Assembly (NCBI GenBank): GCA_014874365.1
Contig: JACWAH010000019.1
Coordinates: forward strand, 1 to 64,000
Origin: Thermoplasmatales archaeon
GTDB lineage: Archaea; Thermoplasmatota; Thermoplasmata; Thermoplasmatales; Thermoplasmataceae
Reading direction: 5' to 3'
Length of the DNA stretch: 64,000 nt
The notes under the pieces are model-generated. The model was not told the DNA's origin. It did no database searches and was given only the letters and a program-made list of their open reading frames with translations. The translations under genes were made by a program, and so were the position numbers. Below, piece after piece: positions 44,901 through 53,602 of this stretch. The stretch's first letter is position 1. Each line of letters begins with the position of its first letter.

Positions 44901-45515
44901 AATGGCCAAAACGGAATTGTTGAAACACCAGTATTTACGGGCAAGGGGCAGCTTGTATCTTATGGCGATACATCGTTTGTAACACCCGTAGCATTCTACC
45001 TGCAGGACGGGATGATACTTTCAAACTATTCCTCATCCCAGTATGTTAAGAGTTCTGCAAACGTTCCAGTTTCCGTTGTTCAGAGTTCAGGAAAGATCTA
45101 CTTTTCTTCATTTATTCTAAATCTTGGGGGTTCACCATCATCAATATCAGGCTTAGATACTACTAGTCTTGAGCTAAGCGTTTCACAATACTCTGCCAAT
45201 CATGTCTATCAGGGACAGCAATTCACACATTATGATCTCTACGGCAACCCGTATCCTGCGATGGTTACCAATTTAACTCTTACATACTTTGACTATACAA
45301 TTACTACAAATTATGCGTCGGAAATTAACCAAATATTATATAACGAATTTAATGGTAGTTTAAGCGGAAGCTTAAATTCCTGGGACTTCAGCGGATTTCC
45401 CATCCATGTTTCACTTAACTCGCAGGGAAATTATTTGACTGTGGATAGCACCCAGCCTATTTCATTATACTCTGTTAACCTGATCTATGAGGATCTCACC
45501 GTGGTAAATGTCTGA
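41910..45515 (+). CDS. Large pilin-like surface protein with YVTN beta-propeller
   Basis: 1201 residues starting MQKKDPAVSEIIGTLLVFAM: a pilin-like leader and membrane helix, then an exported part. After the shared QNIPLGIQGTLFSPSQSTSL region, roughly residues 120-960 contain YVTN-type beta-propeller blades, such as ISYINGTNYLAVVNAGSESV, YDPANKYLYVTNSLSDNVTV and YDPLDNTIFVGNSGSGSVTV. The scaffold then resumes (GKGQLVSYGDTSFVTPVAFY). A segment near 44000-44350 looks like an inserted carbohydrate-binding-type beta sandwich. Role in cell surface attachment or recognition is inference. Confidence 0.8.
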   Translation: MQKKDPAVSEIIGTLLVFAMVITTFTALEAWYVPSTEGTYEQQFQTESQTALASLISQIESPSLSYGDVISQNIPLGIQGTLFSPSQSTSLSYQPSGFSSSLSYGLGVNYKLLENTVPSAITNEVVGTIPGMNGIGPTQSITFNGITYITDFASNSMEEINATSHVLIGNYGVGLHPAGIAYDKDNHLLYISNFYEYLNYQGKYYSTITVFNPATNSIVKTINSDGLNTDILYPSGLVYVPLPFENGIGYLYVSVLIPVSNSGTYLPGVAVINTTNYQVANLIKQTQLVPKGLEVSNVALGPPDSSTGTVVPEIWFTDYWQNNLTVLLVGSPSSSGFENPSNITVPDVMSPYGIAYDSVTSDILVTNSTNLLTMSGVPHQYTPITRGESQNGNITVISTLLSLSGLTPGAGISNLPTPNIPEPVAIAVTVSGGTSTAYVSGYTTLYNATGDFSYSSIEAFDSHYYLTGYNYSLNNAESYNYPNGTIRFLQGPDSLNIYGDQLIVSDNLTDNTLFLSQSGGKTSASNVWNNPFNKPIAISYINGTNYLAVVNAGSESVNILDTVTSDSVVASFYVGQQPTSVAYDPANKYLYVTNSLSDNVTVIDPSLSDFSHSKTVANITLPFGDDPSYVVYDPHNQSMYVVDNGTGNLTQIVNTSVVNEFSINSPNAALNHVLQYLKGNNGKHGFVYANQNGSEEFYVTNEQSINYLEVRVNGTGSVHIGIGTTNIGGSNPWVSSGEQTQSIINNHKKGEWVTIKFSNTFLAPGTKYYVNVEWASGHVTWGYTETPNFMSKSGYYLEDYFYYNGVLTGDNNTPYGYEIGFSNQPTTGPTAPFPSPTAAVISPINNILYVANYGGSNVTVVNLSNTQYPVVLWVPTGLMPRSLAYDPLDNTIFVGNSGSGSVTVINALNLAERTFGVGSGAFPLGLVMDVGNGYVYVGNNGSNNITLENTFTSQTINSIATGITPSALAYDALNGLIYVLDTDSNQMTIINGGSLYFNGQNGIVETPVFTGKGQLVSYGDTSFVTPVAFYLQDGMILSNYSSSQYVKSSANVPVSVVQSSGKIYFSSFILNLGGSPSSISGLDTTSLELSVSQYSANHVYQGQQFTHYDLYGNPYPAMVTNLTLTYFDYTITTNYASEINQILYNEFNGSLSGSLNSWDFSGFPIHVSLNSQGNYLTVDSTQPISLYSVNLIYEDLTVVNV

Positions 45516-45523
45516 GGATGCTG

Positions 45524-47587
45524 ATGAAAAGAGTATTCAATAAAGAGGATTCCGCCGTGTCGGAAATCATTGGAACGCTTTTTGTATTTGTTATCATCGT
45601 AGGGATATCCAGCGCCTTTGTTTTCTGGTACGTACCGTTCTCTGGTACAACATACGATAACCAGTATGAATTGACAACTAAGCAGGCCCTGTCAGGATTT
45701 TCCAATCAGTTACTTTCAAAAGACATTCAGAATAATTCCATCATCTATCAAAATGTGCCGCTAGGGATACAGGGTGATTTCTTCAGCAGCCCAACACCCA
45801 CTTCGATTATGTATTCAAATAATTTCAATGTTTCAATGCAATATAATGTTACCATTGAAGCTACCTTCAGTGGCAATACTCCTCCCGGAGAGATTTCCAA
45901 TAAACTTGTAGGTTCCATACCAGTTGATGGCCAAAATCCTAACGGCGTGGTTGTCGATACTGTAGACAACCTGATTTTTGTGTTGAACTCAAATTATTCT
46001 TACGATCATTCGCATCCCTTATCACCTGAGCAAGGAGGAATAACTGTCCTTAGCGGCGCTACGGATTATTATAATAGACCGGTGGGTAACTTGAGCCTGT
46101 TTGGCTACCCTACGGGAATATCTTTTGACCCGAAAAGCGATTTTCTTTTCGTAGCGCAGGGAAGCATTTCTTCCGGATTTAATTTTAATAACTATCTCAA
46201 CACACCGGCCTTTCAGACTGGATTCATGCAGGTGATAGACGTACATACAATGAAAGTTGTTCATACCGTTTATTTTTCATCTGTACCTTATGATGTAACT
46301 TATGTCCCGTATTTGAACACCTTGATGATGACCATTCAGTATTACAACGGGGGAGGTGCTGTTGATTCCCTTAACGCAACCACGTTTGCACAAACGGGTT
46401 ATATTACAGTCGCCCCTTCCGGAAGCCCTATTATCCCATCCAGCATTTCCTACGACCCGGCGAATGGGTATGTATACGTAGCCTTGGGCACGCCTGACGG
46501 AATAGCAGTAATAAATCCCATTACAGATGATATCGTTGATAACATCATAACAAATGCTGCGACCACACCTTGGAGCCTTGCCTATGATACGTCTGACGGG
46601 TACATCTTCGCCACAAATTCATATGCGGGGCCCGAGCAAGCGTCCACACAGTTGCTCATCGTGAACGGGGCCAATAATCAACTTGTTACATCTTACAGCA
46701 ATCTTAATACTCCAACCTCGCTGGTTTACGACAGGGCAAATCATTACGTGTACGTGGCGGACTACGGGAACAGCAATATAGAGATATACGATGGAACAAC
46801 TGGTCGGCACGTAGGAATTGTGAATGGCTACCCCATTGGTGCTGGTCCGGGAAACGGGCCTAACGCAATGGATTGGAACCCGATCACAGGGCAGATATTT
46901 GTACCAAACTGGAACGCTGGAACGGTTTCCATCATTTCTGGCAGTACAAGTATAACCAATCAGTTTGCTTCTGCTGACAACAACTTCAAGCCAGTCGATA
47001 ATCTGAAGGGAAGTGGACAGATACAGGCATTCGGGAATACTCAATTTACCTCCCAGAACTATTATGATCTGCAGGACGGTACCTTGATACAGCAGGGATC
47101 TGGTAATGCATTCAGTCAGATACTCGGAAACCTTCCGCTGGACATAACCCAAAATGGAGGATTGGTTAGTTTAGACTCAACAATTGTGAATTTGTTTGGA
47201 GCCGAATCTTCAGTTTCACAATCCGGGAATTACCTGCTGTCCGGGACACTAACGAATCTCAATCTGCAAAGCTGGACCCATGGATTGACCCTGAATTTTG
47301 TATACAATGGCCAGCAGTATTCTGCAACAGTAACGAGTATACTATTGAACAGTCTCAAATTTACCATTAACACGACATCCGTTGCTGCCTGGAACTATTC
47401 CATTTACGAAAAGTATAACCCAAGTTCGAATTCCTATAATCCGAATCCAGCTGGAACTATCTGGCAATTCAGCGCTCTTCCAATAACTGTAAGGGTGGGT
47501 ACGGACTCAATAATTATATCAACTAATAGTCCGTTCCTTCTTCAAGCCTTTCAATTTGATTATGTTAGTGCCTTGACGGATATCTAG
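45524..47587 (+). CDS. Pilin-like surface protein with YVTN beta-propeller
   Basis: About 687 residues from the ATG at 45524 (MKRVFNKEDSAVSEIIGTLF), with GAGG six bases upstream as a Shine-Dalgarno site; the upstream ATG at 45518 is also possible. Pilin-like N-terminus, then QNVPLGIQGDFFSSPTPTSI, then a shorter propeller region (VPYLNTLMMTIQYYNGGGAV, YDPANGYVYVALGTPDGIAV, YDRANHYVYVADYGNSNIEI) before the scaffold resumes at GSGQIQAFGNTQFTSQ. It starts within 10 bases of the previous stop, so it is co-translated with it. Confidence 0.8.
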   Translation: MKRVFNKEDSAVSEIIGTLFVFVIIVGISSAFVFWYVPFSGTTYDNQYELTTKQALSGFSNQLLSKDIQNNSIIYQNVPLGIQGDFFSSPTPTSIMYSNNFNVSMQYNVTIEATFSGNTPPGEISNKLVGSIPVDGQNPNGVVVDTVDNLIFVLNSNYSYDHSHPLSPEQGGITVLSGATDYYNRPVGNLSLFGYPTGISFDPKSDFLFVAQGSISSGFNFNNYLNTPAFQTGFMQVIDVHTMKVVHTVYFSSVPYDVTYVPYLNTLMMTIQYYNGGGAVDSLNATTFAQTGYITVAPSGSPIIPSSISYDPANGYVYVALGTPDGIAVINPITDDIVDNIITNAATTPWSLAYDTSDGYIFATNSYAGPEQASTQLLIVNGANNQLVTSYSNLNTPTSLVYDRANHYVYVADYGNSNIEIYDGTTGRHVGIVNGYPIGAGPGNGPNAMDWNPITGQIFVPNWNAGTVSIISGSTSITNQFASADNNFKPVDNLKGSGQIQAFGNTQFTSQNYYDLQDGTLIQQGSGNAFSQILGNLPLDITQNGGLVSLDSTIVNLFGAESSVSQSGNYLLSGTLTNLNLQSWTHGLTLNFVYNGQQYSATVTSILLNSLKFTINTTSVAAWNYSIYEKYNPSSNSYNPNPAGTIWQFSALPITVRVGTDSIIISTNSPFLLQAFQFDYVSALTDI

Positions 47588-47731
47588 AACTGGAAAAACA
47601 TAGTTCATTTGCAAAAAGCCGTGGGGCACTACTATTCGTTCCGTAGCTTTAATTTCTTGGGTTTGGCTTAATTAGTTTTCATGAATCAAGCTTTCGGCTA
47701 AGCTTTATTATTGGCCAGCGTTACTGTATTT

Positions 47732-48283
47732 GTGGTCGAGAACTTTACCCGGCTGGCTGCAAGGCATGACTCTCAATTCGTGAATCTGCCCGAGGTATTC
47801 GTGACAAAATTGGCACCCTATATGCTCAGCGGGGAAAATATTGAGATTTCCCTTCGATCCTGGGGGCTCACGCATATTGAAGGATCAAACGCCAACGTCA
47901 AAGGTAGGAAACAAGGGAGGCAATATGGCCACGCCTGGTTAATTATAACAAATGCAAGGCTTATGATTGCTTCCAGGGGTCCCTTATCTTTCGAAGTAAG
48001 GTCATTCCAATTCAATCAGATCTCTTCTATTGAGATACAGGAGGGCGTCATCGATGATGTCCTGATGATTTCTGGTTTAGGGGTTAGAGAAATATGGGTC
48101 TTTAGGAGGAAAGTGAGGCCTCTTGTAAAAGCAATTTCTGTCGTGATTCAAAACAGGATTTCCAAAAATGGCACCACTGGGATCCCGAATATTCATGAAG
48201 ACCCTCTTGGCACACTGAAATTAAGACTCGCCAGAGGCGAGATCTCTGAAAAGGAGTTTGAGAACCTGAGAAACCTGCTTTAG
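47732..48283 (+). CDS. PH-domain protein with C-terminal SHOCT motif
   Basis: About 184 residues from the GTG at 47732; a TTG at 47711 is also in frame, but a TTTATTA box at 47704 fits the GTG. The middle (YMLSGENIEISLRS, HAWLIITNARLMIASRGPL, QFNQISSIEIQEG) is a bacterial-type PH domain. The end (DPLGTLKLRLARGEISEKEF) is a SHOCT motif, a short helical segment that often sits at termini of membrane-associated proteins. Function unknown. It converges on the giant repeat protein gene. Confidence 0.7.
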   Translation: MVENFTRLAARHDSQFVNLPEVFVTKLAPYMLSGENIEISLRSWGLTHIEGSNANVKGRKQGRQYGHAWLIITNARLMIASRGPLSFEVRSFQFNQISSIEIQEGVIDDVLMISGLGVREIWVFRRKVRPLVKAISVVIQNRISKNGTTGIPNIHEDPLGTLKLRLARGEISEKEFENLRNLL

Positions 48284-48297
48284 AAGTCCCGCCCGGG

Positions 48298-51200
48298 TCA
48301 TTTCTTCTTCTTTTTCTGGGACATTGCAACTGCACCGGCAATGGCAGCCCCCACAACACCCACCGCAACGATCACCACTATAGCGTAGCTTGGAAGGTGG
48401 AATCCTGAACTACCGGACGAGGGAGGCGGCGTATATGAACTGGAATTTGAGACGAAGTAAATATGAATCGCAACACTTTTTCCGCTAATATTGAAGGGAC
48501 TGTGGGGCAGGCTGGTAGATTCAGTGTAACCCGGTATCTGAGTAACTGCATAAGTATACGTTCCATTGAAAAGTGGGTAAATTCTTATGCTGGTGGAATT
48601 ATTTGACCACATTGAATACAATTGACCATTCAGGTTTACCGACCATAGCGTTCTTGTCGCAAGACCGCTTTCAGTGAAAGTTACATTGAAAACAACCGCT
48701 TCGAAAGATACGTTGAAGGTTAAGTTTCCGGCATTTACTGTAAAGTTACCCCCATATACTGAAGGTTCATAATCACTATTCAGGGATGAGATGGAATAAC
48801 TGTATGAACCGTTCGGAAGCGAAAATGAGATTGCAGACGAAGCCGATGTGATTTCTTTACTAAATGTAACGTTTGTAACATTTACAGTCCATTTAAGACC
48901 TGCCCCCAAACCGCTTTCATTAAAATTCACTGCAAATTTTTGCTCGTGGAAAGTAATATTGATCACAAATGGTTGGCCAGTTATGTCAAAGGTACCGTTT
49001 CTTACGTTCGGATAATAGTTGATATTGACGTTTGGAACCAGATATGAATAGGTGCCGTTAGGGAGTTCAGTTGAAATATTGGCAGTATTGGAAGAAAGTA
49101 GTTTCTGGTTTACATATGCGGACCAACTCGTTCCTGCAGGAAGACCAGATTCTGTGATAGTTACGGGATATACGAAATCACTGAAATTAACTGTAAGGGC
49201 AACTGAACCGTTCAGGGGAACATACATTAGCGACGGTATAGGGTAGTATGTGAAATGGGTGGAACCGATAATTACCGGCAGGAATGCAAGAGAATAGGTA
49301 CCATTGGGAAGGGTGAGTGTTGTGCTACTGGATGGCACAGTTACGGGTTGGGATCCCGAAATTGAGTATTCCCAGGAAGTTCCTGCAGGCAAATTATTTT
49401 CTGTTAGTGTGAGGGCATCCATCACGCTGTGAAAATGTAAATAAACTACAAGTCCAGGTTGACTGTTGTTGACTGCAACAACTCCTCCAGAAACGTTTGA
49501 AACATAAAAGATCAATTCGTCTGGAACAACATAGGGGTACGTCCCATTTTCAAGGTTGATCGACACTACGCCAGTTTTATCAGAATAAAAAGTCAGCCCC
49601 ATTAGCTGCACATTCCAATCAGTTCCTGCTGGAAGGCCAGACTCAACAAAATTGACAGAATATGCGATGCTGACAAATTGAATCTTTACAATCAGAGGAT
49701 TTCCAGAAACACTGACGATTCCAGCGGAAACATTGCTCAGGTAGCCTGTCGGGCCATTGATCGTATATTGATATGTACCGTTAAGAAGGTTGACGTTTAC
49801 TTCACCGGTTGAATTTGAGCTATAAAATGTTCCACTGAGGTTGACTCCCCAGGATGAACCAGCAGGGAGACCAAGTTCCGTAAATGTAACTGGATACTCA
49901 ACAGCAAAAAAGGTTACATTGATACTAGTGGTAGTGCCATTCACAATGAAAAACCCGGAACGAACCACTGGATTATATACTGTGCTATTTGTCTTAATCG
50001 GTTGAACAAAATAATAGTAAGAGCCATTTGAAAGCGAAGTGGAAATATCACCATATGCGTTCGAACTATATGACGCCGTTCCGTGATAGAAAGTAGTTAT
50101 GCCTACGCTCCAGGTTATACCTGAAGGCAGGCCTCTCTCAGAGAAGCTCACCTGGTAGTAAAAGGGAACGAATGTAAGGTTCATTTCTTTGTATCCAGGA
50201 CTTACGGTAACGGATCCTGATCTTTCTATAGGTATGTAATTGCCGGAGGAGGATACCCAGAAGGTGAAAGTGCCTGTTGACATACCGGTAAAAGTGACCA
50301 GTCCACCTGCATCAGAACTCTCGGTAACATTCCTGTTTGTAGAATTGAGCGTTACGGAATAGCCAGAACCATATGGCAACCCGTTTGAAATGAATTGAAG
50401 TTCATTGTAGCTTCCATTGAAGGACCCGGTTGGACTTCCAGTCCCATTAAACGATAAGTTTACCGTAAAGACTTTGCCATCCGCACTAGTTTTGAGTGGT
50501 TTCGATGCATTTGCTGAAGGCAATACTTCAAAATCCTGAGAATTAATCACGCTGTATGTTTCTGTTTTGTTTGCCGGCAGGGTGAATACTATCGAGTTAT
50601 TGTCAGTGAACTCCTTGAGACCACTGATATTAACCCCCCACACGAAACTAGTCCCGCCACGAGGCAATACTTTAGCAAAAAATTTGATATATGAATAATT
50701 CTGTACAAAGAGCACCGGTTCAGTATATTGATTTGAATTAACCGTTATGTTCTTCGCAGGATACATATAGAGATAGCCTCCAACAGAAGGGATGCTGAAC
50801 TTATACAGTCCATTGGCAACGAAAAATTCCATCGAACTCCTGTTGGAAGACTGAATAATTCCAGAGAGGTTCACCGACCATATAGATGCATTGGATGAAG
50901 AGGTAGAGGGAAGCCCGGTTTCATTAAAATAAAGAATGTCGTATCCTGCTGTGAAGCTGACAGAAATGTTGTGGTAGGATTTATTGGAATAAACCGTGCC
51001 TGACGATGGAGTTGGATTGTAGGCTACCACTCCAGCCAAATTTGAAGATTCGCTCAACTGTATGCTGTAATGATAAGTGGCATTCTTCAAATTAAACACT
51101 ATGCTGGAATTATCGCTGTGGCTCACCATAACGCCATTGATGGATACTCCCCATTGCGTACCTTTAGGTAATCCCTTCTCAAAGAAGACTATTTTTTCCA

Positions 51201-51834
51201 GGTTGCTGGTGAAGATTTCGTGTATGGCGAGGTTATTCCCGGAAACAACAAAGCTTCCGGTACCAAGGGAAGGATAATATCCTGTTGCAGTGGTATTCGC
51301 CGAATAGTTATATGTTCCATTTTGCAGCTTGAAAACTATTTGAGATGTATCGCCTCTTTCAGTAATATTATCAACCTTGACTTGCCATGAAGAACCTGGC
51401 AATAAACCGGTTTCGGAAAAAGTGACGGAGTAATAGGTGCTCGAAAACAGCACATTAATAATTACATCAGTTGCAGTAACCGTTATATTTCCGTGATTTG
51501 GAGTCGCCACAATGCCGGACAGGTTCCCAATACTGTATGAGTAATTACCAGCTGGGGCAAAGAAGTTTATCACGCTGTTATCGCTTCTGATTGTGGTATT
51601 GTCAAAGGTAACAGCCCAGACCACATTGTTTGCCCCAATGGAAGGTAGACCCGATTCATAAAAAGACACCTCGTAAGATGCAGATGCACCGGTTAAAGGA
51701 GTGGATGTGTTCCGGAAGGATGCCGGGTTTTCGGAGAAGAAAATGCCGGTGGGCGCGACAAACATTATGGCAGCAAAAATTGACACCAAAATCGCGACCA
51801 TAGCTTTATTTCTGGAAATAATCCTCTTTAGCAT
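48298..51834 (-). CDS. Giant repeat surface protein with C-terminal membrane anchor
   Basis: 1178 residues. An N-terminal signal segment (MVAILVSIFAAIMFVAPTG) is followed by about 13 tandem beta repeats of 75-90 residues with the consensus VxFxExGLPxGTxWxVxxxG and later LxNGTYxYxI; examples are TFTELGLPAGSSWGVNLSG and ITESGLPAGTSWSAYV. A Pro/Ser linker (TPPPSSGSSG) leads to a hydrophobic helix IVVIVAVGVVGAAIAGAVAM and a Lys-rich tail, so it is anchored in the membrane with the repeats outside. Similar repeats occur in other Thermoplasmatales and Sulfolobales surface proteins. Confidence 0.82.
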   Translation of the reverse strand: MLKRIISRNKAMVAILVSIFAAIMFVAPTGIFFSENPASFRNTSTPLTGASASYEVSFYESGLPSIGANNVVWAVTFDNTTIRSDNSVINFFAPAGNYSYSIGNLSGIVATPNHGNITVTATDVIINVLFSSTYYSVTFSETGLLPGSSWQVKVDNITERGDTSQIVFKLQNGTYNYSANTTATGYYPSLGTGSFVVSGNNLAIHEIFTSNLEKIVFFEKGLPKGTQWGVSINGVMVSHSDNSSIVFNLKNATYHYSIQLSESSNLAGVVAYNPTPSSGTVYSNKSYHNISVSFTAGYDILYFNETGLPSTSSSNASIWSVNLSGIIQSSNRSSMEFFVANGLYKFSIPSVGGYLYMYPAKNITVNSNQYTEPVLFVQNYSYIKFFAKVLPRGGTSFVWGVNISGLKEFTDNNSIVFTLPANKTETYSVINSQDFEVLPSANASKPLKTSADGKVFTVNLSFNGTGSPTGSFNGSYNELQFISNGLPYGSGYSVTLNSTNRNVTESSDAGGLVTFTGMSTGTFTFWVSSSGNYIPIERSGSVTVSPGYKEMNLTFVPFYYQVSFSERGLPSGITWSVGITTFYHGTASYSSNAYGDISTSLSNGSYYYFVQPIKTNSTVYNPVVRSGFFIVNGTTTSINVTFFAVEYPVTFTELGLPAGSSWGVNLSGTFYSSNSTGEVNVNLLNGTYQYTINGPTGYLSNVSAGIVSVSGNPLIVKIQFVSIAYSVNFVESGLPAGTDWNVQLMGLTFYSDKTGVVSINLENGTYPYVVPDELIFYVSNVSGGVVAVNNSQPGLVVYLHFHSVMDALTLTENNLPAGTSWEYSISGSQPVTVPSSSTTLTLPNGTYSLAFLPVIIGSTHFTYYPIPSLMYVPLNGSVALTVNFSDFVYPVTITESGLPAGTSWSAYVNQKLLSSNTANISTELPNGTYSYLVPNVNINYYPNVRNGTFDITGQPFVINITFHEQKFAVNFNESGLGAGLKWTVNVTNVTFSKEITSASSAISFSLPNGSYSYSISSLNSDYEPSVYGGNFTVNAGNLTFNVSFEAVVFNVTFTESGLATRTLWSVNLNGQLYSMWSNNSTSIRIYPLFNGTYTYAVTQIPGYTESTSLPHSPFNISGKSVAIHIYFVSNSSSYTPPPSSGSSGFHLPSYAIVVIVAVGVVGAAIAGAVAMSQKKKKK

Positions 51835-52247
51835 GTTTTGAAACCTTGGCGATATTGGAAGGAGCCTACTTAAATGTTGTTTTTAATCGTCTCGGACTGA
51901 ATAATTAAATTTCTTACGGGTCAGCCAATACTGCGGCTAATACTCAGTCACGTGAGCATCGTTTTAGGAGAAAGTGAATTCCGGAAATAGACTTAATGGA
52001 AACTTGAACAGTACTGTTGCTGTAATATACACGCGTGAAGATAAAAGCGTTGCAACTTAACTGTCCCAGGACGGAAATAACAGGGCTTGCTTCGTCTTTG
52101 GTATGGGTACAGAAGAATATTCGGAGTTGCAGTGCTGGTCCCAAAAGCCGCCAGGACAGCATTCCAATACTGCGGATCAGCTTGCTATGTTTCCAGAACT
52201 CGGAAGCGGTGAAGTGTATCGAGCCAGGTACTCAACCCTAACCTGGT
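51835..52247. other. Intergenic region, no supported gene
   Basis: Only short open frames exist on both strands (for example 51944-52162 reverse and 52035-52241 forward) without recognisable motifs. CAATACTGCGG occurs twice (about 51926 and 52162). No tRNA, CRISPR or other known RNA pattern is visible. It may contain decayed sequence. Confidence 0.4.
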
Positions 52248-53327
52248 TTATTTTATCCTGTAGCTGTGCCCTCTCCACTTAATCTCCTTTGATCTGGCAC
52301 CCGCAATCACGTTGTAAATATAAATGAAGGGAAGGAGAAGGCTGATAGGAACAATCCAGGCAATATTTCTGGGAGCCCTTATGGTTGAATTCACTAGATT
52401 GAGGAGATAAGGAATGTATCCAGTGAGAAACAGGGTACCATAGAATAAAGACAGGTAGCCTATTACCAGCAGATAAAGTATTACGCCTGAATAAATCGCT
52501 ACTGCGGAGAATAACGCTTTACGATCGAACACTACACTCACGGCCATCTGCCTCTCAGCCCAGTCAAGAAAAGCCTGTTTGCTGTCTGACACTTCAATCT
52601 CTGGACTGGCAGCCGAAGAATATGCGATTCCTAGATGTTTTTCCTTGCATATTCTCGTGATGGCCGCATCATCGGAGACTGCCTTGGAAAAATATTCCAA
52701 GGATTTGTCATCCATCAACTCCCTTCTGAATGCAGCCGATCCACCCCACACAAATCTGGTAGGCCTGAATTCCATCATGCTAATGCCCATGTACCCCCAG
52801 ATTTCTTTGACCCTGGCCCAAAAGCCACCATTTGCAAGGAATCTCGGGTATGTGCTGGACACCCCTATATCCGGATTCTTAAGTGGGGACACAATCTCCC
52901 TGAGCCAGTACCCGGGCACCCTGATATCTGAATCCGCTATGACAATTATGTCGTAAGAGGGTTTCTTCCTGATCGCAGTTGTTATGGCCATTACCTTTCC
53001 GCTGGAAGCGTGAGAATATTTTTCGGTTATTATTGTCTCAACACCAAGCTTGCTCAATACTCGCGAAGCAGGATCGTCCGGAGAATCAATTACAGCAACC
53101 AGTTGAAAGTTCCCATGATCCTGATTCCTGAGGCTTTGAAAGTTTTCTTCCATGTTATGGTCAACGCCTCTGCAAGGCACAATCAGGAGCACGGATTCCT
53201 CCATCTTCTCCATTGATCTTGTTCTGTAAAAATTTCGTCTCCAGTATAAGGTAAGGTATATGCGGAGAATCATGAACACAGTTATCAGAATTATTACAAT
53301 GAATATTGAATCCAATATTATCTGCAT
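52248..53327 (-). CDS. Membrane glycosyltransferase, family 2-like
   Basis: 359 residues. An N-terminal membrane helix (IFIVIILITVFMILRIYLTL) precedes a GT-A domain: LLIVPCRGVDHNMEEN, VVIDSPDDPAS-type donor site, IADSDIRVPGYW with the DxD, and the QxxRW-like FLDWAERQMAV near residue 257. Two or three membrane helices follow. The pattern resembles ceramide glucosyltransferase-type (GT21-like) enzymes; in an archaeon it would glycosylate lipids or a lipid carrier. It may feed the glycosylated surface proteins next door (inference). Confidence 0.82.
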   Translation of the reverse strand: MQIILDSIFIVIILITVFMILRIYLTLYWRRNFYRTRSMEKMEESVLLIVPCRGVDHNMEENFQSLRNQDHGNFQLVAVIDSPDDPASRVLSKLGVETIITEKYSHASSGKVMAITTAIRKKPSYDIIVIADSDIRVPGYWLREIVSPLKNPDIGVSSTYPRFLANGGFWARVKEIWGYMGISMMEFRPTRFVWGGSAAFRRELMDDKSLEYFSKAVSDDAAITRICKEKHLGIAYSSAASPEIEVSDSKQAFLDWAERQMAVSVVFDRKALFSAVAIYSGVILYLLVIGYLSLFYGTLFLTGYIPYLLNLVNSTIRAPRNIAWIVPISLLLPFIYIYNVIAGARSKEIKWRGHSYRIK

Positions 53328-53602
53328 TTCAACACTGCCTCCAGTTAAGATATTGCCATTTCACCTGAACAGTACCTCTTTCGGTTCAGCCCGTATCACA
53401 GATCCAATTGATGAGAGGTAACTACGCATGCCCATCATAGTTTTCTCCCTGTCACATTGGAACATAATTAAAGGGTTAAAAAATTTGTCCACTCAGGAAC
53501 CCGCGTCAGGTTTCTCAACAGGCAACAAATTTAGTTATAGCAACAATTAAATCGTACTCGCCCGCTGAGAAAGTTAATATCACTTCCATTCCTAACTTGT
53601 CT

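Noticed and set aside
51944-52241. Overlapping ORFs on both strands
   Set aside because: Neither reads like a protein with known motifs and no RNA fold was clear.
53401-53460. Possible C/D box RNA upstream of ftsZ
   Set aside because: A TGATGA-like C box is present, but no D box (CTGA) follows at a suitable distance.
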